Positions 1-8,400 of a stretch of 10,174 nt of DNA are shown in pieces. This stretch comes from an uncultured Ruminococcus sp. (GTDB lineage: Bacteria > Bacillota > Clostridia > Oscillospirales > Acutalibacteraceae): contig CACYDK010000074.1 in assembly GCA_902773155.1 (NCBI GenBank), positions 1 to 10,174 on the forward strand, read 5' to 3'. The position numbers were made by a program, and so were the translations under genes. Within the stretch, counting starts at the first letter, position 1. Each line of letters begins with the position of its first letter. The notes beneath the pieces are model-generated. The model saw only the letters and a program-made list of their open reading frames with translations. It ran no database searches and had not been told where the DNA came from.

Positions 1-1
1 G

Positions 2-892
2 GTTAAGGTAAGCTACGAACAGAAGCCTTTCAGACGCGAGGTTATGCGCACCTACGGCGCCACGGTCACTCCCTCCCCCTCCGCAACCACAGAGGTCGGC
101 CGCAGGATTTTAGAGAAGCATCCCGGAACGACCGGAAGCCTCGGCTGCGCGATTTCCGAGGCTGTTGAGGTGGCAACCACAAACCCCGGCTATCGCTATG
201 TGCTCGGTTCTGTTCTTAACCAGGTTCTCCTTCATCAGAGCGTTATCGGCCTCGAGGCCAAGGCCGCTCTCGATAAATACGGCGTAAAGCCCGACATGAT
301 CATAGGTTGTGCCGGCGGCGGCTCGAACCTCGGCGGACTTATCGCTCCGTTTATGGGCGAAAAGCTCAGAGGCGAGGCTGACTATAAAATCATCGCTGTT
401 GAACCGGCTTCCTGTCCGAGCTTCACGAGAGGTAAATTCGCGTATGACTTCTGCGACACAGGTATGATCTGTCCGCTCGCAAAGATGTATACCTTAGGCT
501 CCAACTCCATCCCCTCGGCCAACCACGCCGGCGGACTCCGCTTCCATGGTATGAGCACGACGCTTTCGCAGCTTTATCACGACGGTTATATGGACGCCGT
601 TTCAGTTGAGCAGACCTCCGTATTCGAGGCGGCTGAGCAGTTCGCGCGAACAGAGGGTATCCTTCCCGCTCCCGAAAGCTCGCACGCTATCCGCGTAGCT
701 ATCGACGAGGCTCTCAAGTGCAAGGAGACCGGCGAGGAAAAGACGATCCTCTTCGGCCTGACCGGCACCGGATACTTTGATCTGGTTGCTTACGAGCAGT
801 TCAACGACGGCAAGATGACCGACTATATTCCTACCGACGAAGATATTGCCGCTGGCTTAAGCACCTTACCGCAGGTTCCCGGTCAGGAATGA
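2..892 (+). CDS. trpB: TrpB2-type tryptophan synthase beta-like PLP enzyme, 5' truncated by window edge
   Basis: The frame is open from base 2, so the gene begins upstream; 296 C-terminal residues are visible of a family usually about 450 long. TrpB joins indole and L-serine to make tryptophan with pyridoxal phosphate in the cytoplasm. Visible family marks are the opening VSYEQKPFRR, then YGATVTPSPS and GSLGCAISEAVE, the glycine-rich phosphate-binding loop GCAGGGSNLGG, HAGGLRFHGM, and EGILPAPESSHAI. HAGGLR-HGM and the APESSHAI context point to the TrpB2 branch rather than the TrpA-partnered TrpB1. The PLP lysine region lies outside the window and cannot be checked. The usual GHG near the C-terminus is GTG here (LTGTGYFDL). 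No trpA or other trp gene is seen downstream, and a strong terminator follows directly, so this is the last gene of its unit. The ATG at 44 is internal and is not the start. Confidence 0.93.
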   Translation, partial: VKVSYEQKPFRREVMRTYGATVTPSPSATTEVGRRILEKHPGTTGSLGCAISEAVEVATTNPGYRYVLGSVLNQVLLHQSVIGLEAKAALDKYGVKPDMIIGCAGGGSNLGGLIAPFMGEKLRGEADYKIIAVEPASCPSFTRGKFAYDFCDTGMICPLAKMYTLGSNSIPSANHAGGLRFHGMSTTLSQLYHDGYMDAVSVEQTSVFEAAEQFARTEGILPAPESSHAIRVAIDEALKCKETGEEKTILFGLTGTGYFDLVAYEQFNDGKMTDYIPTDEDIAAGLSTLPQVPGQE

Positions 893-912
893 TCCCAAAA
901 TAAACAGCCATG

Positions 913-944
913 CAGCCGGCCGGTTTATCCGGTCGGCTGTTTTT
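913..944 (+). terminator. Intrinsic terminator of trpB
   Basis: An 11-bp GC-rich stem (913-923 with 929-939, one G-T pair) with a 5-base loop TTTAT is followed by five T. It starts 20 bases after the trpB stop and separates trpB from dapL. Confidence 0.92.
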
Positions 945-1047
945 GCGTTTAAGCGCTTATTATGCAAAAAACAGCTCAGCGAAATTCAATAATCCGTCTG
1001 TTTTGCCATAAACAAAGTCAATCTGCTATATATTTTGCAATTTGATA

Positions 1048-1076
1048 TTGACAAGAATTCATAATAGTTTTATAAT
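1048..1076 (+). promoter_or_regulatory. Consensus sigma-A promoter of dapL
   Basis: TTGACA at 1048-1053 and TATAAT at 1071-1076 are both perfect matches, with the ideal 17-base spacer. Transcription should start near 1083, leaving a leader of only about 27 bases before the dapL ATG. That is too short for a lysine riboswitch or T-box, so control, if any, would act at the promoter itself. Confidence 0.88.
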
Positions 1077-1096
1077 GCTAACTATGTGATGATCTC

Positions 1097-1103
1097 AGGA
1101 GGT
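1097..1103 (+). promoter_or_regulatory. Ribosome binding site fixing the dapL start
   Basis: AGGAGGT sits 6 bases before the ATG at 1110. It favours this start over the in-frame ATGs at 1086 and 1089, which lie upstream of the site. Confidence 0.85.
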
Positions 1104-1109
1104 TATGAT

Positions 1110-2293
1110 ATGAAAATAAACGGTAATTTCGATAATCTGGTACCTAACTATCTTTTTGCCGACGTTGCGCGCAAAACAAACGAATTTGCAAAAGCAAATC
1201 CCGACAAGGAGATTATCAGGCTCGGAATCGGCGACGTAACCCTTCCCCTCGCTCCTATTGTTGTAGCTTCGATGAAAAAGGGCTGCGAGGAGCTTCTGCA
1301 CAAGGAAACCTTTAAGGGATATCCCGACTATGAGGGCTATGAGTTTGTACGTTCGGCCGTTTCCGGATATTACAAAAGCTTTGGCGTAGACGTAAAGCCC
1401 GATGAGATTTTTATCTCGGACGGGGCTAAATCCGACTGCGGAAACCTGGGCGATATCTTTTCTGCCGATAATACCGTGCTGGTTACGGACCCGGTTTATC
1501 CCGTTTATGTCGACGCGAATATAATGACTGGCAGAAATATTGTTTATGCCTCCTCAAACAGGGAGAACAACTTTCTCGCAATGCCGGATGATAATGTAAA
1601 GGCCGATATCATTTACCTTTGTTCTCCGAATAACCCCACCGGAGCGGCCTACAGCAGCGACCAGCTCAGGCTTTGGGTCGATTACGCGCTTAAAACGACG
1701 CCGTAATCATTTATGACGCGGCTTACGAGGCGTTTATCGAGGACGACTCTCCCCGATCAATTTTTGCAATTGAAGGAGCGCGTAAATGCGCGATCGAGCT
1801 CTGCTCCCTCTCAAAAACCGCCGGCTTTACCGGCACGCGATGCGGCTATACCGTGATACCGCGCGAGCTCGAGCGCGACGGCCACAACATCTACTCCCTC
1901 TGGTACAGACGTCAGGCAACAAAGTTCAACGGCGTTTCATATCCCGTACAGTGCGCCGCCGCCGCTGTATTCAGCGCAGAGGGTCAGCGCCAGATAAAGG
2001 ACAACCTCAATTACTATAAGGAAAACGCCTCGATCATCTCATCCGCTCTTGACGAGCTTGGTATCTACTATACGGGCGGAAAGAATTCTCCGTATATCTG
2101 GCTTAAATGTCCCGGAAATATGGGTAGCTGGGAGTTCTTTGACTATCTTCTCAATAACGCCGCTGTTGTCGGAACGCCCGGCGAAGGCTTCGGCGAGAAC
2201 GGCAAGGGCTTTTTCCGACTCACCTCCTTTGGCGACAGAGCTAAAACCGCCGAGGCAGTAGAGCGTATCAAGACTATTGTCAAAAACCTATAA
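1110..2293 (+). pseudogene. dapL: LL-diaminopimelate aminotransferase, split by a one-base frameshift
   Basis: DapL transfers an amino group from glutamate to tetrahydrodipicolinate, giving LL-diaminopimelate in one PLP-dependent step for lysine and peptidoglycan synthesis. The 5' part (1110-1706) carries IIRLGIGDVTLPL, SDGAKSDCGNLGDIFS, DPVYPVYVDANIMTGRN and CSPNNPTGAAY. It then runs into TAA at 1704-1706 after the A run at 1692-1695. The 3' part continues in another frame from about 1697 to 2293 with [14 protein letters not shown], the PLP-lysine motif [15 protein letters not shown] (Lys codon 1814-1816), then [14 protein letters not shown] and the C-terminal [15 protein letters not shown]. 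Restoring one A gives [17 protein letters not shown] and an uninterrupted protein of about 394 residues, the normal family size. Nothing else is degraded. The break is therefore either a very recent mutation or a consensus error in a short homopolymer; I favour the latter. The gene has its own promoter and terminator. Confidence 0.9.
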
Positions 2294-2309
2294 ATAATAC
2301 CAAAATACC

Positions 2310-2346
2310 AAAAAGAGTCTGCAAGCTAAAAAGCAGACTCTTTTTT
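2310..2346 (+). terminator. Intrinsic terminator of dapL
   Basis: Stem GAGTCTGC (2315-2322) pairs with GCAGACTC (2333-2340) around a 10-base loop. An upstream A run can also pair with the six T at 2341-2346. It starts 17 bases after the dapL stop. Confidence 0.9.
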
Positions 2347-2443
2347 ATGATTTAAGTTCAGCTTTTAGCATATGCTGGGATTTTGTTTAAAAAACTCCGC
2401 ATTTATTGCCTTTAATTTGTGTATAATATGTCTCTCCGACTTG

Positions 2444-2472
2444 TTGAAAAAACTCGTTTATTATGGTATAAT
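2444..2472 (+). promoter_or_regulatory. Sigma-A promoter of the CpsC/CpsD-like pair
   Basis: TTGAAA at 2444-2449 (5 of 6 to consensus) and TATAAT at 2467-2472 are separated by 17 bases. Transcription would start near 2479, giving a leader of about 48 bases. A second TATAAT at 2422-2427 has no good -35 partner. A 10-bp palindrome, AGCATATGCT at 2367-2376, lies upstream and could be an operator, but nothing else supports that. Confidence 0.75.
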
Positions 2473-2526
2473 TCCTTGGTATGACTGTAGATTCAGCTAT
2501 TTTGGGGAAAGTCAGGTATAGATTAA

Positions 2527-3321
2527 ATGGATAATAACAAAACAAGCAAAAGCAAAAAAAGCCGAGCTTTCAGCGCAGAAATCGACCTTACGCTAATATT
2601 CAAGGCGATATGGAAACAGCTTTGGATAATTATTCTGGCAGCTATCGTGATCGGCGCCGGTATGTTCACATATACAAAGCTTATGGTAAAGCCCACATAT
2701 CGCGCTTATTTTACCGCTATTGTAAACAACAAGCCGGATTTTTCGCAGGGCGGTCTTTCCAGCTCTGACGTATACGCGTCTCAGGCTCTGGTAAAAACCT
2801 ACTCGGAGATCATCACAAGCAGACACATATTAACGGAAAGCGCCAAGGAGCTTAACCTTAATTACAACTATAATTCGCTCAGTCGTATGGTCAGCACGGA
2901 GGTCGGCTCCGACACCGAAATAATAACGGTTTACGTTGTCGCTGCTACTCCCGAAACGGCCTATGAGCTTGCAAACACCATAAAGCAAGAGTCGCTCGAC
3001 TATACGGCGGAAATTGTTGAGGGAAGCTCGATGAAGAAAATCGCCGCCCCCGAGATCCCTACGGTACGCTATAATCCGAGCTACATAAAAAGCGCAATAC
3101 TCGGAGCCCTCGCGGGAGCTTTTCTGGGACTTCTGTTCATACTCATAAAGTTCTTTATCAACGACAAGATCAACAACGAGAACGAGCTCAATTCCAGATA
3201 TACTGTACCGGTAGTAGGCGTTATTCCCGATTACCTCAGCATAAGCAAGAACAAAAACAATTACTACTACTATTCTTACGAAAAGAAGCCGAGCAAAAAG
3301 GAAAGAAAGGAGAAGGCGTAA
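2527..3321 (+). CDS. CpsC/YwqC-type polysaccharide co-polymerase and BY-kinase modulator (Wzz family)
   Basis: This 264-residue membrane protein belongs to the Wzz/chain-length determinant family. In Gram-positive bacteria such proteins control exopolysaccharide or capsule chain length and activate a separate cytoplasmic tyrosine kinase. The topology is visible: a basic N-terminus, a short IDLTLIFKAIWKQ segment, membrane helix 1 at about 32-54, an external domain at about 55-186, the proline-containing motif PTVRYNPSYIKS just before helix 2 at about 188-211, and a cytoplasmic tail at 212-264. The tail is lysine-rich and holds a cluster of five tyrosines (246-249 and 251), which is odd because such clusters usually sit on the kinase. 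No strong ribosome binding site precedes the ATG; only GGGGAAAG/TCAGG at 2504-2515 is present. The stop overlaps the next ATG by one base, so the two proteins are almost certainly translated together. A role in a specific capsule cannot be assigned because no glycosyltransferases are adjacent. Confidence 0.9.
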   Translation: MDNNKTSKSKKSRAFSAEIDLTLIFKAIWKQLWIIILAAIVIGAGMFTYTKLMVKPTYRAYFTAIVNNKPDFSQGGLSSSDVYASQALVKTYSEIITSRHILTESAKELNLNYNYNSLSRMVSTEVGSDTEIITVYVVAATPETAYELANTIKQESLDYTAEIVEGSSMKKIAAPEIPTVRYNPSYIKSAILGALAGAFLGLLFILIKFFINDKINNENELNSRYTVPVVGVIPDYLSISKNKNNYYYYSYEKKPSKKERKEKA

Positions 3322-4025
3322 TGAAAAAGAAAAAAATTATGAGCGTTCAGCCCGACGACGCAAAGGTTTTTCTCTCTGACAACTCCCCTTTCCCTATTAA
3401 AGAAGCCTTCAAGACTCTCCGCACTAACGTAATGTTCTCTCTTCCGGGCGCAGGCTCGAAATGCATAGGCATCACAAGCGCAAACCGCGGCGAGGGAAAA
3501 AGCTCCGTAAGCATTCAGCTCGCGCTGTCGTTCGCCCAGATCAACAAGAAGGTCATCATCATCGACTGCGATATGAGACTACCGACGATATCCTCAAAGC
3601 TGGGACTCGACCCCGGAAAGGGTCTGAGCGATTATTTGGTTCGCTCGAATGATGATGAAAAGCTCAACATCATTCATTTGGATGACAAGGGTATAGACGT
3701 CGTTACCTCCGGCAAGATTCCGCCCGACCCCACAGCCCTTCTCGAAAGCGATAATATGAAGAAGCTTATCGAGAAGCTTAAGGAAGAGTACGACTACATA
3801 ATCGTAGACTTCCCCCCTATCATCGTTGTTACTGACGCCGTTATCCTCGCGGATAAAATCGACGGATATCTTGTTGTAATAAGACAAAACGTATCGGAGT
3901 TCGCGAAAATCGACGAGACACTAAAGCAAATGGAGTTTGCGAACGCAAATCTGATCGGCTTTGTCTACAACGGAAAGTCATACGACTCGATGCTCGGCAA
4001 GGGAAAATACTACAAATACAAATAA
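3321..4025 (+). CDS. CpsD/YwqD-type bacterial tyrosine (BY) kinase
   Basis: This cytoplasmic P-loop kinase of 234 residues is expected to autophosphorylate on C-terminal tyrosines when bound to the CpsC-type partner upstream, and so to tune polysaccharide synthesis. The family motifs appear in order: EAFKTLRTNVMFS (28-40), Walker A SANRGEGKSS (53-62), Walker A' VIIIDCDMR (78-86), PPDPTALLES (134-143), Walker B YIIVDFPP (159-166) and GFVYNG (213-218). The C-terminus has tyrosines 216, 221, 230, 231 and 233, forming a short YYKYK tail that fits the autophosphorylation cluster. FPP replaces the common TPP in Walker B. AAAGGAG at 3306-3312 is a good ribosome binding site 8 bases before the ATG, inside the end of the preceding gene. 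A ParA/MinD-type ATPase is excluded by the EAFKTLRTN element and the Wzz-like partner. Confidence 0.93.
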   Translation: MKKKKIMSVQPDDAKVFLSDNSPFPIKEAFKTLRTNVMFSLPGAGSKCIGITSANRGEGKSSVSIQLALSFAQINKKVIIIDCDMRLPTISSKLGLDPGKGLSDYLVRSNDDEKLNIIHLDDKGIDVVTSGKIPPDPTALLESDNMKKLIEKLKEEYDYIIVDFPPIIVVTDAVILADKIDGYLVVIRQNVSEFAKIDETLKQMEFANANLIGFVYNGKSYDSMLGKGKYYKYK

Positions 4026-4060
4026 TCATACAAACAAGTATCTTTTCCATATCTACTACA

Positions 4061-4096
4061 AGACGCACAACCATGATGTTGGTTGTGCGTCTTTCT
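4061..4096 (+). terminator. Intrinsic terminator of the CpsC/CpsD-like pair
   Basis: A perfect 12-bp stem, AGACGCACAACC (4061-4072) with GGTTGTGCGTCT (4081-4092), has an 8-base loop and is followed by TTCTT. It lies 35 bases after the kinase stop and closes the transcription unit after two genes. Confidence 0.92.
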
Positions 4097-4360
4097 TATG
4101 CAGAATCGTAAAACTGTACAAAACGAAAAAACAAAGAGGTTTTATACTGCAAAAAACGGCATAATTAGTATGTAAAATATGTATACGGTTTTTAGTTTAT
4201 GCAATTAATATTTGTGATTGTATACAAAATATTTTTGCTTGGTTCTAAAAGGGTAATTCTTTTCGTTTTAGGAAATATAAAACCAATTCTCTATGATAAA
4301 ATCTAATTAAATATAAGTGTATCATATATCATTATTTGTTTTACCGGGAGATTCAATGTT
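4097..4360 (+). other. AT-rich intergenic region upstream of the AraC-type regulator
   Basis: No gene is seen in this strongly AT-rich stretch. It must hold the regulator's promoter, but no pair of boxes stands out: TATGAT at 4292-4297 is the best -10 candidate and lacks a clear -35. Two GTATAC palindromes lie at 4181-4186 and 4220-4225, and CTAAAA (4245-4250) is mirrored by TTTTAG (4266-4271). These could be protein-binding sites, or chance in AT-rich DNA. GGGAG at 4346-4350 is the ribosome binding site for the next gene. Confidence 0.5.
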
Positions 4361-5356
4361 ATGAATATAAAAGACGTAGCTTTACCTGAAAAAGTAAACG
4401 CGAGCATTGATGAAACAAAAAACAGAATAGAGATATATTTAACTGAAGATTGTCAGGAAAGGATCATCGCGTATTATCCTATTGAAAATCTGCAGGTTTA
4501 CATTTATGAGATAAGCGGAAGCTATATCCCCGATATGTGGGAGCTTGGGCTTAGAAAGAATTACACAGGACGTTATATGCGAATCTTGATATGCAGAAAC
4601 GGCCGCGGCGAGTTCATCGATAACGGGTTGAATCTGAATATCTCCGGCGGAGAGTTTGCCGTGAAAAGCGGTATTGAAAGTGTAAACAGGTTTGATTATT
4701 CAGCAGATAGTCTTGTAGGGATCGAAATAGTATTGCAGGATAATAAAGCGGTCAAAGAAAGCTTTGTTATCAAAATCCTCGACGAGACTATGAAACACAT
4801 AAAGCTTTCAAGCGAGGATTTTCAAAACGATAAATGGTATTTCTCAAACTATAGCGAGGAAACCGAAAAATCCGTTGAACACCTGCTTGCAAACTGTGCG
4901 AATAATGCCGACAGCAATGTCATTATGATAAACGGCGCCGAAATCGTTTACAACCTCGGTCACGATTATAAATCTCGTGATTTCAAAGAACGAAGGTATT
5001 CGACAAAACCGCAAAAAGCTATCGCAGAGGATATACACCGCCAGTTGTCCGAGCATTATAACGAACGGTTGACTGCCGATGTGTTTGCCGAAAAATACGG
5101 TCTGAGCGACACTACGGTAAAGAACTACTTTAAAAACGAATACGGATACAGCTTTAAGGAATACCGGACGAAGGTACGTATGGAAAAAGCGGCCGAGCTG
5201 CTTGAAAAAGCCGATATGAAACAGGTCGAAATCGCAATGGCGGTGGGATATTCCACACAGGCCAAATTTATCGGCGCGTTCAAAAAGTATTACAACCTTA
5301 CTCCCTCGGAATATCGCAGGATAAAAAAGCTCGGCGATATTCTTGAAAAACAGTAA
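4361..5356 (+). CDS. AraC/XylS-family transcriptional regulator
   Basis: This 331-residue protein ends in a typical AraC DNA-binding domain (about 219-325). The first helix-turn-helix is at about 237-258 (LTADVFAEKYGLSDTTVKNYF). The second is at about 285-310, with the family pattern IAMAVGYSTQAKFIGAFKKYYNLTPSEYRR. The N-terminal 210 residues resemble no sensor I can name. GRGEFIDNGLNLNISGGEFAV (about 81-101) looks like the beta-rich, cupin-like fold common in this family, so a small ligand or a peptide is possible. Nothing identifies the ligand. GGGAG lies 10 bases before the ATG, and a two-codon ORF (ATG TTA TGA) at 4356-4364 overlaps the start. The gene ends 87 bases before the giant surface protein on the same strand with no terminator between, so co-transcription or local control of that gene is likely but unproven. 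Regulators of this class usually activate a neighbouring gene or operon. Confidence 0.92.
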   Translation: MNIKDVALPEKVNASIDETKNRIEIYLTEDCQERIIAYYPIENLQVYIYEISGSYIPDMWELGLRKNYTGRYMRILICRNGRGEFIDNGLNLNISGGEFAVKSGIESVNRFDYSADSLVGIEIVLQDNKAVKESFVIKILDETMKHIKLSSEDFQNDKWYFSNYSEETEKSVEHLLANCANNADSNVIMINGAEIVYNLGHDYKSRDFKERRYSTKPQKAIAEDIHRQLSEHYNERLTADVFAEKYGLSDTTVKNYFKNEYGYSFKEYRTKVRMEKAAELLEKADMKQVEIAMAVGYSTQAKFIGAFKKYYNLTPSEYRRIKKLGDILEKQ

Positions 5357-5376
5357 AATGCATATATTCCAGTTTA

Positions 5377-5399
5377 GCAGTCCCTATGACTGCGATCGC
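5377..5399 (+). promoter_or_regulatory. Small inverted repeat and palindrome between regulator and surface protein
   Basis: GCAGTC (5377-5382) and GACTGC (5388-5393) form a 6-bp stem with loop CCTAT. It overlaps a perfect 8-bp palindrome, GCGATCGC (5392-5399). No T run follows, so this is not an intrinsic terminator. It could be an operator or an RNA stem in the leader of the next gene; no promoter boxes are clear in this 87-base gap. Confidence 0.35.
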
Positions 5400-5430
5400 A
5401 TAAAGATAATTATGGAAAAGTAAGATAAAC

Positions 5431-5437
5431 AAGGAGG
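5431..5437 (+). promoter_or_regulatory. Ribosome binding site fixing the surface protein start
   Basis: AAGGAGG sits 6 bases before the ATG at 5444, an ideal spacing. It favours this start over the in-frame ATGs at 5453 and 5462. Confidence 0.88.
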
Positions 5438-5443
5438 ATCATT

Positions 5444-8400
5444 ATGGGTAGAATGCTAACTATGAAAAAAGCGTTCGGATTGCTTGCGGTATTGCTGGCG
5501 CTTATTATGGTGCTGAACATCGTAACACCGGCTCTGCCGGAAGCTATAATGGAAGCTTTTTCTGCCGCTACGCATGATTACACGCTGAAAGTCGGCGATA
5601 AACCGGCGGCAAAAGCGTCCGATAAAAAGGAAGTTGCCTATGATAACGGCAATATCCTGATCTACAACTATTCCCAGCTGTCAATGATCGGCAGTGGAAA
5701 CAGTCATACTTATGATGACGGCGTAACTGTAGAATACAAATCAAACGCCTCGTATAAGCTTGCGAACGATATTCCGCTTCCACGTCATACAAGGTGGCAG
5801 CTTCCGAAAGGATTTAAGGGAAAAATCGTTGGAGAAGAACAGAAGGACGCGTCTCTGTATGATGAACAGAAAGACAGCGTATATCTGTATCACCCCTATC
5901 AGCTTGCAGTTATGGCGATGGATGACGCGGACAGACAGCCTGTTATGAGCGGCGACGCCGATGAAAAAACCTTCGGTTCGGGTAAGGTCATCTGCACGGA
6001 TGAAGAGGGAAAGAACTATCTGACCTATAATGACGATCAGAACTATGTGGTTTCTTCCTCATTTACGTCAGAAATATCTGAAAAGCCTGTTTCCGTGGTA
6101 AGTCAGGATAAAGACGAGCCGCAGCCTGCCTCAAACGCCTCAAAGGCTGCGAGAACCGTAAAGAACGCAAAGGTCGGAAAAGCCCCTGTCGGCGCTACTT
6201 CCGACGGACGAGATTTTGCGGGTCAGGTTATCAAAAAAATCGACGGAAAGACATATATTCTGATTGGTAACGCGGCGCAGCTCCGCGCGATTGGTACCGA
6301 TACAGAGGTATGGACGCGGGCTTACTCTAATTCAAAGATGATCTACGGCGGCGACGCGGATTTGAAGTCCAGTGAGAACGGCTCAGGCAACTTCACCTTC
6401 CATCAATTAAACGCGGACGTACTATCTGACTGGCCTCGCGCAGGCGTTAATCAGGATACAGGTCAAGTATATACGGATTCAGCTCATGTTGATGATTCCG
6501 CGTTCGGATTAGCGCACAGTTGGGAAACAAGCGAGAAATACACCACCAACGCCAACTACATCATATTCCGAAACATCGACCTCGGCGGCTCCAATGATCC
6601 GTGGACTCCGCTGATGTTTACGGGAAATATGTACGGAATAAAGAGCGTAAGCGGCTCTGCGCTGTGGAACGGCAGCGATATCGGCGACGCTACTGAGTTA
6701 AGCGCGCGTACTACAGCGAATCGTCCTGTTATTTCAAACGTTTTTATTAATCAAAGCGCTCCTATCGAAGCTAATAAATATATCGGTATAGGATTTTTCG
6801 CTACAGTTACCAATGAGGTTAATGTAACCAATATTGGTGTAAGCTCAGGTACTGTTAAGGTGGAAAATATCGAGCTCAATCAGGTAGCGGTACACAATAC
6901 CGCTACCACCGCAAAGGAATCGTCGTCGATAGTCGACACAATCGCGAGAAACTTAGGTTGGATAGTCGGAGGATTGGTCTCTTCGTTGACTACTGTCTTG
7001 TCCTTTGGAAGCGTGAGCCTCAGTTTAGGAGATGCGCTCAGCGCTGTGCTCAACGCTCGTACAAAGGACTCCACTATCTATTCGACAGGAGCCTTTGCCG
7101 GACGTGTTGTCGGCGATGTTGAAATAACTAACTGCGCAGCCACAGGAAATGTGATAGTCGAAAACCACAAGGATAATACAGGCGGTTTTGTAGGCTATAC
7201 CGATGGAGTAACACAATACAGCGGACTTTCGCAGGCTTTAAGCGGAATAACTGATTTTCTTTCGTCTTTGCTCAATGTTATTCCGGCACTCGGTCTGGGA
7301 GATCTGATTAGCATTTTACTGAAAAACGGTTTACCTCTTGGTAATCTTATACCCACCGGATATTTAGAACCGCATATTATGAACTGTACCGTAGACCGTC
7401 TTAACGGCGATATCGGACAGAGCGATACTAACAACAACGGCGGCTTTGTAGGCTTGCAGGTTGGTACTCAGATCGAGGATTGTACTATCCAAAACGGTAA
7501 TTACACTGTTAAGGCTCAGAGCCTCGGCGGCGGCTTCTCGGGAGTCGCGCGTGACGCGGAAATCAAGGGTACACTCAATGACTTGGGCGTCGATGTAATT
7601 GACCAAAATCAGATTTTCTCTCGTATTAATGATAATCTCGAGAATGTCGGCAAATTTGAAACTCAAAGCTTGTTAAGGAACTGCTCAATCGAGGACTCCT
7701 ATGTTTCGGTAACAGGCGGCGATTATCTCGGAGGCTTTGCAGGCGCGTTGGCGGCAAGCTATGCCATAGACTGTAAAATTACGGGAGACGGCAATAATAC
7801 TCTGAACGTTACAGGCAGCGGCGACCATATCGGCGGCTTTGTCGGCGAGGCATCGCTCGGCTGGTTCAACAGTATAGGCAGGGAAGCGGCTAACCCGAAT
7901 GATAACAGTCTGCTGGCGGTTGTCAGACAGCTTGGTACGGGACTGCTTTCTTCGGGTAACGAAGGACAGAACCAAAAGCTGCTCTCCCTGGTAGGACTTG
8001 TTCCTTCCGCTATTTTGGGATGTCAGATCAGCGAGGGTCCTGTAAACGTATCGGGTCGCGAATATGTCGGCGGTATTCTGGGCAGAGGACAGGGCGTATA
8101 CCTGACAGAATCATCGGCGGAATATATGAATAAGCTTACCTTCTGGCAGCAGAAAAATATATCGGAAAAAACCTCACGCCCAAATGTGTTGAATAACCTC
8201 GAAAGCGTTACCGCTAGCGGCGACTTCGCCGGTGGTGTTTCGGGTGAGCTGGAGACGGTAAATCTCGCGGGTGTTCTTGACGGCACGCTAAGCGCAGGAA
8301 GCTTTAACAGCTTTACCGTCAGTGAAGTCAGCGTTACAGGCGTAGACGGAGGATATACCGTTAAGGCGACAGGTACAGCGGATAACTTTGACGGCGATTA

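Noticed and set aside
951..958. AAGCGCTT palindrome between trpB and dapL.
   Set aside because: It is a single 8-bp palindrome just past a terminator and over 85 bases from the promoter. It is expected by chance and nothing nearby supports an operator.
1689..1700. Programmed frameshifting as the explanation of the dapL break.
   Set aside because: The local sequence GCTTAAAACG is not an X-XXY-YYZ slippery heptamer in frame, and no downstream stem was evident. A lost A explains the break more simply.
1786..2019. An alternative + strand frame of 77 codons within dapL.
   Set aside because: It overlaps the conserved PLP-lysine region of dapL in the wrong frame and has an arginine-rich composition typical of a shadow frame.
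5358..5423. A 21-codon ORF (MHIFQFSSPYDCDRIKIIMEK) starting one base after the AraC-type gene's stop.
   Set aside because: There is no ribosome binding site and no recognisable feature. It more likely reflects leader sequence than a gene.
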